NCBI RefSeq assembly: GCF_030730945.1
Contig: NZ_JAVAMS010000002.1
Span: forward strand, 1,147,025 to 1,211,024
Direction: 5' to 3'
Length of the DNA stretch: 64,000 nt
Origin: Aurantiacibacter poecillastricola
GTDB lineage: Bacteria > Pseudomonadota > Alphaproteobacteria > Sphingomonadales > Sphingomonadaceae
This document shows positions 58,872 through 64,000 of this stretch, in pieces. The position numbers were made by a program, and so were the translations under genes. The stretch's first letter is position 1. Each line of letters starts with the position of its first letter. The notes beneath the pieces were generated by a model. That model did not search any database, was not told where the DNA came from, and saw only the letters and a list, made by a program, of their open reading frames with translations.

Positions 58872-59708
58872 TCAGGCGACACCTTTGGTTTTCCTCGCGC
58901 CTGGACCGATCACGACAAGCGGCGTCCAGTTGAGGTCGGCCTTCACCAATCGGAACTCGTGATCGACGTCGGCCTGATTATAGAAATTATTCGTCATGTA
59001 GAGAACGGCATAAAAGCTGCGCCACGAGTGATGTCCAGCATAGCCGCGCATGTCGGCGTAGATCCCCTCAAGCGCAGCCTTCGCTTCTTGTTGTGAATCG
59101 ATGAACTTGTATTCGGCTGCAGCCATCAAAGACGGCACGCCGATGTCGGGTCTGTAGGTCTTGATGCTCTTGGGGATCGGGACCTCGCGGACAACGTCGC
59201 GGAACGCGAGTTGCAGGACTGCGCGCACAGCGTTTCGAACGTCGGCTTCGTTCGACGGCTTCAGTCCGCCGCGCTCGATGATCTTCGGCGTATTGTGGAG
59301 GATCGTCTCAAACACGCGCAATCCCGTGACCTCGCGACCTTCGACCATCGTTGCGATCGAGTCGAACATTGTTCGCGCCGCCGCAAGCGGCGGACTATGA
59401 AAAGCAACGTCCCACGGTGGAATTTCGGTTGCGGTCAGGGTCTGGAGTGACTGGCGCGCGCGGAGCACATCCTTGCGGTAGCCCGGTAACGACATGCGCT
59501 CGGCGAGGACCGCAGTGTCGCGGAAGACCTTCTCGATAAGGAAGACGAGGTGGCGCTCGGCCTCCTCTAGCGCCTCGGCATGGTCTCCCTCCTCGACATT
59601 GTCGTCCCGGTTGCCTTCGCATACGTGCTGATACTTCACGAGCGCTAGGTCGGCATTGTGTATGGTGTCGCGGATCGAGGCCGCGAGCAATTTTTCTTCG
59701 ATGTCCAT
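58872..59708 (-). CDS. PD-(D/E)XK nuclease-like protein next to CBASS
   Basis: A 278-residue protein. The N-terminal about 140 residues are helical and acidic. The C-terminal half has the pattern of a PD-(D/E)XK nuclease: Glu154 in SNEADVRNAV, Asp188 in YRPDIGVP, and Glu199-x-Lys201 in AAAEYKFI. The strand content after that (FYAVLYMTNNFY, TPLVVIGPG) also fits. It is convergent with the CBASS operon but has its own promoter, so it may be an independent defence gene. No name can be assigned. Confidence 0.65.
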   Translation of the reverse strand: MDIEEKLLAASIRDTIHNADLALVKYQHVCEGNRDDNVEEGDHAEALEEAERHLVFLIEKVFRDTAVLAERMSLPGYRKDVLRARQSLQTLTATEIPPWDVAFHSPPLAAARTMFDSIATMVEGREVTGLRVFETILHNTPKIIERGGLKPSNEADVRNAVRAVLQLAFRDVVREVPIPKSIKTYRPDIGVPSLMAAAEYKFIDSQQEAKAALEGIYADMRGYAGHHSWRSFYAVLYMTNNFYNQADVDHEFRLVKADLNWTPLVVIGPGARKTKGVA

Positions 59709-60060
59709 GCCCGACTATCGCACACCGACATACGACGGCGCGATATCTTTCTGCATGCCGCACGCTCGCCCAAAAGTAGATCGAGCAGAACCCGCAAATT
59801 TAGCAGTCGAATTTGCGCTCTAGGAAAGTCGGCGTGAACGGTCGACTGTACGTTCGGAACGAAACGTCAACATGGGATAAATAAGCCAGAATGAGCCAGA
59901 CTAGGACCTCTCTACTGACCAATGTACGACTGTTTTTGGGAGTCCTATTTCGTTGGCGGAACGTCCAGTTTGTCGGCAGCTGCTGACACGCTCCCTGAGG
60001 ACTAAGAATGCCAGTGCTCAGAAGTATCGTGTCGATCGCCACACTGGGAGAGCACGACAA
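59709..60060. other. Intergenic region with decayed repeats
   Basis: About 350 bases upstream of the nuclease-like gene. It has a perfect inverted repeat CGCAAATT-N9-AATTTGCG (59793-59817) and a stretch after it (ctaggaaagtcggcgtgaac region) of the type of dispersed intergenic repeat seen in sphingomonads. No gene is supported. Confidence 0.4.
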
Positions 60061-60090
60061 GGCGGCCCGTCCCAAATGGGACGGACCGCC
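60061..60090 (-). terminator. Hairpin terminator of the parB-like gene
   Basis: GGCGG-C-CCGTCCC-AAAT-GGGACGG-A-CCGCC, a twelve-pair stem with one mismatch, 30 bases after the parB-like stop. Only a weak T-rich run follows on the minus strand. Confidence 0.5.
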
Positions 60091-60120
60091 CGCCGAGTGA
60101 CCTGGACCTGTCAGGAGGGG

Positions 60121-62094
60121 TCAGGCAGCCTGCTCGGCAATTTCGTCAGCCGCCTCGTCGCTGACCGGCTCGTCTCCCTCGTGGTCGGCCAATTCGACTC
60201 CTTCGGTATCGGCGAAGCGCATGATCGTCGGAATCCACGCTTGCGCCCGCTGCTTGACCTCGGCCTCGCCAATGAAGTTGCCCGAGAAGATGCGCTCGGC
60301 TGCGCTCGCCAGTTCGGTCTTCTTGGAGGCTGCATAGCGACTGACCAGCTCCGGACCACCGGCGGCATCGAGCGCTTCGAGCGTGCGGGCCTTAGCCACC
60401 CGGTCGAAGTAATTCGCCGCAGTGGGACGCCACCAATGCGCGGTCTCGATTTCGAGGAGCGAGCCGAGCGCCTCGTGCATCGGCACCGAACGCTCACCTT
60501 CACAGGCAAGGCTGGCGACAAGCGTGCGCGAGACGACGTGGCCAAGCCAAACCGAGCGCGACTCGTCGGAAAGTGCCCGGAACCTTGCAAACCGCTCAAC
60601 ATCGGTCTCGCCAGAACGCCAGCTTTCATCGAGCGACCCGGCAAACTCGGCCAGAGCAGCGCTTGCCGGTGCGTCCTTGGCTTCGAACCCGGTAACCGGG
60701 CCTGATGCCACCGGACCCACCAGTGTCGATGCCTTCTTGGCGCGCCAATCGTGCCCATCGGCATCGGCAAGCGTGAAGACCATAAAGTCGAGCGCCAATG
60801 CCGGATCGTTGGCGAGATGGATCGCCAGGATGTCGCGGCGCTGCATTGCGAGTTCGTCGAGCAGGCGCTGGGAAAGCGAGCTCCCCTTGGGCTTAGCCGC
60901 ACCGCTCTCTTCAATGGCCTCAACCACGCCTTCGTCGGTGATGACTTCGGTCTGAGTATAGAACTGCGGGACCAGTGTCGGTGCGCCATTGCGCGAGAGG
61001 ACAAGGAAGGCACCGGCCTCGGCTTTCAACTCGTCGGCAAGCACAGGAGGGCGATCATTGAGCGCGCGCATGGCCCGGTCGATGACGACCAGTTCGCGTT
61101 CGGCTTTGGCGATCTCCTCCTCGTCGCTGTCTTCGTCTTCGAGCACAGCGGCGACACGGTCGTAGTCGGCCTCGAGCTCGCCGAGCTCCTGCGCTTCTTG
61201 CTCGGTCATTGGCGCAGGCTCGCAGGGCAAGCGACCGAGACCTTCAACAAGGTCATGGCTGACGTAGTTGCCAAGGGTCGGCCGCACCCAGGCAAGGCCA
61301 TATTCAAGCGCGGCCTTTTCTGCGGCTTCGTCCATGGCCTTGTGCGCGAGGTCTTCGAGCAGCGCGACATCGATCCAGCTTTCGCTCGCGTCATCGTCAA
61401 ACAGTTCGCGCTCGATCCGGCCACCTGCGTCGAGATAGGCATCGCGTCCGACAAGCACAGCTCGCGGATCGGAGCCACGAACAGTTGCGTCGAGCACCAT
61501 GCGGCGGATCGTGTCGGGCGTGATTTGGTACCAGGCGTCCTGCAGCTCGCTATAGACATGCGCCTGGCGCTCCACGTCGGAGATCGCGCCGTAGGCCTTG
61601 GCCATGTCGAGCGTGATCGTGCCTTCGGCGAGCGCTTCGAAGACGCAGGGTGCCAAACTTGCCAGGCGCAGACGCCCTTCGACGAACCGGACAGTGAGGC
61701 CGAAGCGGCGCGCCACATCTTCGGTGGTAGCCCCCGCCTCGATGATGGAAGCGAAGGCCTGCGCCTCGTCGGCGGGGTTCATCGCGAGGCGCTGGAAGTT
61801 CTCGGCGAGGCTCGCTTCGCGGACCTCGCTTTCCTCGCCCTCGATGACGAGGCAGGTCACCTCATGGCTTTCGGGCAAGGTGCCCTCTTCGGCCAGCGCC
61901 TGCAGCGCGGCAAGACGGCGACCGCCGGCCTCGACCTCGAACTTGCCGCGCTTTCCTTTGCGCACGACGAGGTTCTGCAGCAGGCCGCGCGCGGCAATGT
62001 CTGCACGCAACTGAAGGTCGGCCAGCACGTCGCTCGACTTGCGAACGTTGCGCGGGCTCGCAGCGAGCTTCTTCAAGGGAATCGACTGGATCAT
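60121..62094 (-). CDS. Large ParB/RepB/Spo0J-like protein
   Basis: A 657-residue protein. The N-terminal ParB domain has QSIPLKKLAASPRNVRKS, then G-L-L-Q-N-L-V-V-R, EAGGRRLAALQAL and SLAENFQRLAMNPADEAQAF (the CTP-binding E-N-x-x-R). A KorB-type helix-turn-helix region (TTEDVARRFGLTVRFVEGRL) follows. The rest is a long acidic region far beyond the about 300 residues of segregation ParB. No parA is adjacent. Such long ParB-like proteins are standard on sphingomonad plasmids and may be regulators or DNA-processing factors rather than partition proteins. The ATG follows CATCAGGAGA. Confidence 0.87.
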   Translation of the reverse strand: MIQSIPLKKLAASPRNVRKSSDVLADLQLRADIAARGLLQNLVVRKGKRGKFEVEAGGRRLAALQALAEEGTLPESHEVTCLVIEGEESEVREASLAENFQRLAMNPADEAQAFASIIEAGATTEDVARRFGLTVRFVEGRLRLASLAPCVFEALAEGTITLDMAKAYGAISDVERQAHVYSELQDAWYQITPDTIRRMVLDATVRGSDPRAVLVGRDAYLDAGGRIERELFDDDASESWIDVALLEDLAHKAMDEAAEKAALEYGLAWVRPTLGNYVSHDLVEGLGRLPCEPAPMTEQEAQELGELEADYDRVAAVLEDEDSDEEEIAKAERELVVIDRAMRALNDRPPVLADELKAEAGAFLVLSRNGAPTLVPQFYTQTEVITDEGVVEAIEESGAAKPKGSSLSQRLLDELAMQRRDILAIHLANDPALALDFMVFTLADADGHDWRAKKASTLVGPVASGPVTGFEAKDAPASAALAEFAGSLDESWRSGETDVERFARFRALSDESRSVWLGHVVSRTLVASLACEGERSVPMHEALGSLLEIETAHWWRPTAANYFDRVAKARTLEALDAAGGPELVSRYAASKKTELASAAERIFSGNFIGEAEVKQRAQAWIPTIMRFADTEGVELADHEGDEPVSDEAADEIAEQAA

Positions 62095-62198
62095 GGGTGT
62101 TCTCCTGATGGAATGAAGGCGCAGGTGAGGATCACGAGGCCCACAAGCCCAAAGGGCTCTCTCCACTCTCGTTCTGAGATTGGGGTCTGCCCGAGGGA
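62095..62198 (-). promoter_or_regulatory. Leader of the parB-like gene
   Basis: Contains on the minus strand ACGAGAGTGGAGAG followed by an AGCCC-TTT-GGGCT hairpin (about 62150-62177) and a CATCAGGAGA ribosome binding site. The same three elements, partly degenerate, precede ardC, and parts of them precede the DUF2493 gene. Confidence 0.45.
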
Positions 62199-64000
62199 TC
62201 AGGCGGCAAGCGCGGGGAGGACCGACGAGGCTTTCGACGCCGGGACGAACAGGCGCGTGCGGTAGCGGATGATCTCGGTGAAGCAGCCCTTGTTCTTGTA
62301 CCAGTCGAGCCGATCGGGGGAGAAGCCGATCAGTTCGAGGCGCTGTTCGCCGCCGACCAGCGAGCGTTTCACGGTGAATGGATCATGGCTGGCAAGGCCC
62401 AGCGGTTTGCCGCTGGCAATCACAAGTGCGCCGATCTGTTCTGCCGATGGTCCGGTAACCCCGGAGAGACCAAAGGTATCGGCGATCGCAGCGAGATCGA
62501 TATCGAGCACTTCGCGACCGATGATCGACTGACCATCTTCGGCAACGAGCCGGGTGACCCGAACATGATCGCCTGGGAGGCGCTTCCAGACCGGAAGCAG
62601 AAGTCCGGTGGCGAGATGGACTCGCTCAGTTACCGGTGACTTGGCCGCCTCTTCTTCCTCGGCCCGCCATGCGCTGGTGAACGCAGTGACGCCAATTTCT
62701 TCCCAGTGGCTCTCAGCGAGAGCTTCAAGCGTCCAGTTTGCCGATTTGAGCGGGCGCAGCAGGCGCCGACGTTCGATCACGGCGCCGTCGTCGGCGATGA
62801 GTCGCCGGGCCGGAACCGACAGCGCGACCTTGCCCGAGCGCGCATTGCGCACCGGGATCGCGTGCGGGCTGCCGATTGCGTGCATCCGCACCAGGCGCTG
62901 CAAGCGCAGCGGCCGAAGGTGCCTTGTCACTTCGAGCGAGACGAGCCGGGTCTGCGCTCCGGTCACAGGATCGGTGCGCAGGAGTTCGTCGGCGAGAATA
63001 TCGAAACTATCGACCTTGACGGTCTCAAGGCCCTGGTCGAGCGTTCCCGCTTCGCGCGCGGCTTCAATCCGCGCTTCGACGAGGCCGAGATATTCGTCGA
63101 AGATCGCGTTCTGAAGCGCGATCGGTAGCGCGAGAATGCGATTGAGCCAGCGCTGGATCGTCGGGAGATTATCGGCCAGCCCGCCATCGGGGTTTTCGAG
63201 CCGTAGGCCGGTGCGCTCTACGAAGTTGCCGAAGCTCGTGGCTTCGAGCTTGCCGTCATAGAGCAGCTGGAACCAGCGGCCGAGCGCGTCGCGCGCATAG
63301 TCGCTTTCGAGATTGTCTGCCGGATCGAACAGGTTCTGTCCGCCGGTCTGGCGCTGGCCGCGCGTCAGCGCGCCCAATGCGTCGAGCCTTCGCGCAATGG
63401 TCGAGATGAAGCGGCGTTCGCCCTTCACATCTGTGGTGACCGGGCGGAACAGCGGGGCCGAGGCCTGATTGGTGCGGTTGGTACGACCGAGCCCCTGGAT
63501 GGCGTTGTCGGCGCGCCAGCCCGGCTCGAGCAGGAAGTGAACCCGGCGCTGCCGGTTTCGGCAGCCGAGGTCGGCATGGTAGGAACGCCCCGTCCCGCCC
63601 GCATCCGAGAAGACCAGGATGCGCTTGGTCCCTTCCATGAAGCTTTGGGCTTCGGCGACATTGGCGCTGGGGCTACGCCGTTCGAGGCGCTGCTGACCAT
63701 CGCGGCCCAGGACGAGCCTGCGGGTCCGGCCCGTGACCTCGGCCACAGCCTGGGTTCCGAAATGCTCGATAATCGCGTCGAGTGCGGTAGCGATGGGCGG
63801 CAGCGCGCAGAGCTGCTCGATCAGCGCATCGCGCGCGGCAACGGCGCGCGGACAGAAAACGGGATTGCCCTCCGCGTCACTCATCGCCTCGGAGCGAAGA
63901 TTGCCGTGCTCGTCGGCGAAGACCTGCATCAACCGTACCGGGAAGCTCTTCGCAAGGTAGTCGATCACATATTCTTTGCAGTCGCAGTTTATGTCGAGCG
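62199..64000 (-). CDS. Strawberry-notch-like helicase/NTPase, C-terminal part (partial)
   Basis: 600 codons of a frame that continues past the right edge. The visible part is the C-terminal half: a helicase-C-like region with RILVFSDAGGTGRSYHADL, FLLEPGWRADNAIQGLGRTNR (motif VI, with the Q-G-x-G-R-T-x-R arginine finger) and DALGALTRGQRQTGG, followed by a long C-terminal domain typical of the strawberry-notch family. Bacterial members are large plasmid-borne superfamily 2 proteins of unknown role. It is on the same strand as the parB-like gene, 105 bases upstream of it, and is a usual partner of that gene. Confidence 0.85.
   Translation of the reverse strand, partial: LDINCDCKEYVIDYLAKSFPVRLMQVFADEHGNLRSEAMSDAEGNPVFCPRAVAARDALIEQLCALPPIATALDAIIEHFGTQAVAEVTGRTRRLVLGRDGQQRLERRSPSANVAEAQSFMEGTKRILVFSDAGGTGRSYHADLGCRNRQRRVHFLLEPGWRADNAIQGLGRTNRTNQASAPLFRPVTTDVKGERRFISTIARRLDALGALTRGQRQTGGQNLFDPADNLESDYARDALGRWFQLLYDGKLEATSFGNFVERTGLRLENPDGGLADNLPTIQRWLNRILALPIALQNAIFDEYLGLVEARIEAAREAGTLDQGLETVKVDSFDILADELLRTDPVTGAQTRLVSLEVTRHLRPLRLQRLVRMHAIGSPHAIPVRNARSGKVALSVPARRLIADDGAVIERRRLLRPLKSANWTLEALAESHWEEIGVTAFTSAWRAEEEEAAKSPVTERVHLATGLLLPVWKRLPGDHVRVTRLVAEDGQSIIGREVLDIDLAAIADTFGLSGVTGPSAEQIGALVIASGKPLGLASHDPFTVKRSLVGGEQRLELIGFSPDRLDWYKNKGCFTEIIRYRTRLFVPASKASSVLPALAA

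Noticed and set aside
60751..62265. 504-codon plus-strand frame opposite the parB-like gene
   Set aside because: It is antisense to the conserved ParB domain and its composition is that of a shadow frame.
1..64000. CRISPR arrays, tRNA or rRNA genes
   Set aside because: No regularly spaced direct repeats and no cloverleaf or rRNA-like sequence were noticed on reading; a tRNAscan or CRISPR-finder run was not possible.

Overview
The window looks like part of a large conjugative element (plasmid or integrative conjugative element) from an alphaproteobacterium, most likely a sphingomonad (Sphingomonas, Novosphingobium or Erythrobacter type). The reasons are the high G+C, the F-type transfer genes arranged as in sphingomonad plasmids, a MobF relaxase next to TraD, accessory genes typical of those elements (large ParB-like protein, strawberry-notch-like helicase, DUF2493, ArdC) and an alphaproteobacterial GTTC-N7-GTTC SOS box. 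No replication gene, tRNA, rRNA or CRISPR array is visible, so plasmid and integrated element cannot be told apart.

Layout. (1) 1-10.5 kb: one tightly overlapping plus-strand operon for an F-type mating apparatus: end of traC, a membrane protein, trbI, an S26 peptidase, traW, traU, trbC, traN, traF, traH, traG. (2) 10.5-12.7 kb: small cargo genes, a secreted-type thermonuclease and a LexA/CI-like S24 repressor with an SOS box. (3) 12.8-18.4 kb: a Vsr-like nuclease of unknown family convergent with a 1261-residue SIR2 protein, probably anti-phage. (4) 18.8-20.8 kb: hipBA behind an array of four spaced ATATG-N6-CATAT sites. (5) 20.9-26.5 kb: minus-strand relaxase, TraD and a small upstream gene, followed by a repeat-rich stretch that could hold oriT.

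(6) 26.7-49.0 kb looks like an inserted unit of about 22.3 kb. It is bounded by two copies of a 26-bp site (GCAGC-N4-GCTGC plus a 12-bp tail), and two overlapping tyrosine recombinase genes end 5 bp from the right copy. It carries a partial second copy of the small-protein/ssb module, a Gabija system (gajA, gajB), a type IIG restriction-modification protein, a DUF4145 protein, a hydrolase/thioesterase pair, an EmrAB-NodT efflux operon with a MarR regulator, and a UbiB-like kinase. (7) 49.4-51.3 kb: the second, intact copy of the small-protein/ssb module. The two copies share non-coding leaders as well as genes, and the left copy of the last gene is broken by a stop codon.

(8) 51.6-64 kb: DUF2493 protein, an unknown protein, ArdC antirestriction protein, then a complete type III CBASS operon (CD-NTase, HORMA, TRIP13-like ATPase, NucC) divergent from its WYL regulator CapW, with a perfect palindrome in the shared promoter; next a solitary PD-(D/E)XK protein, the ParB-like protein and a strawberry-notch-like helicase that runs off the window.

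Together the genes describe a self-transmissible element that carries its own entry tools (SSB, ArdC), an addiction-type module (HipBA) and at least four independent defences (SIR2, Gabija, type IIG, CBASS). All named functions come from reading motifs by eye; no database search was run.
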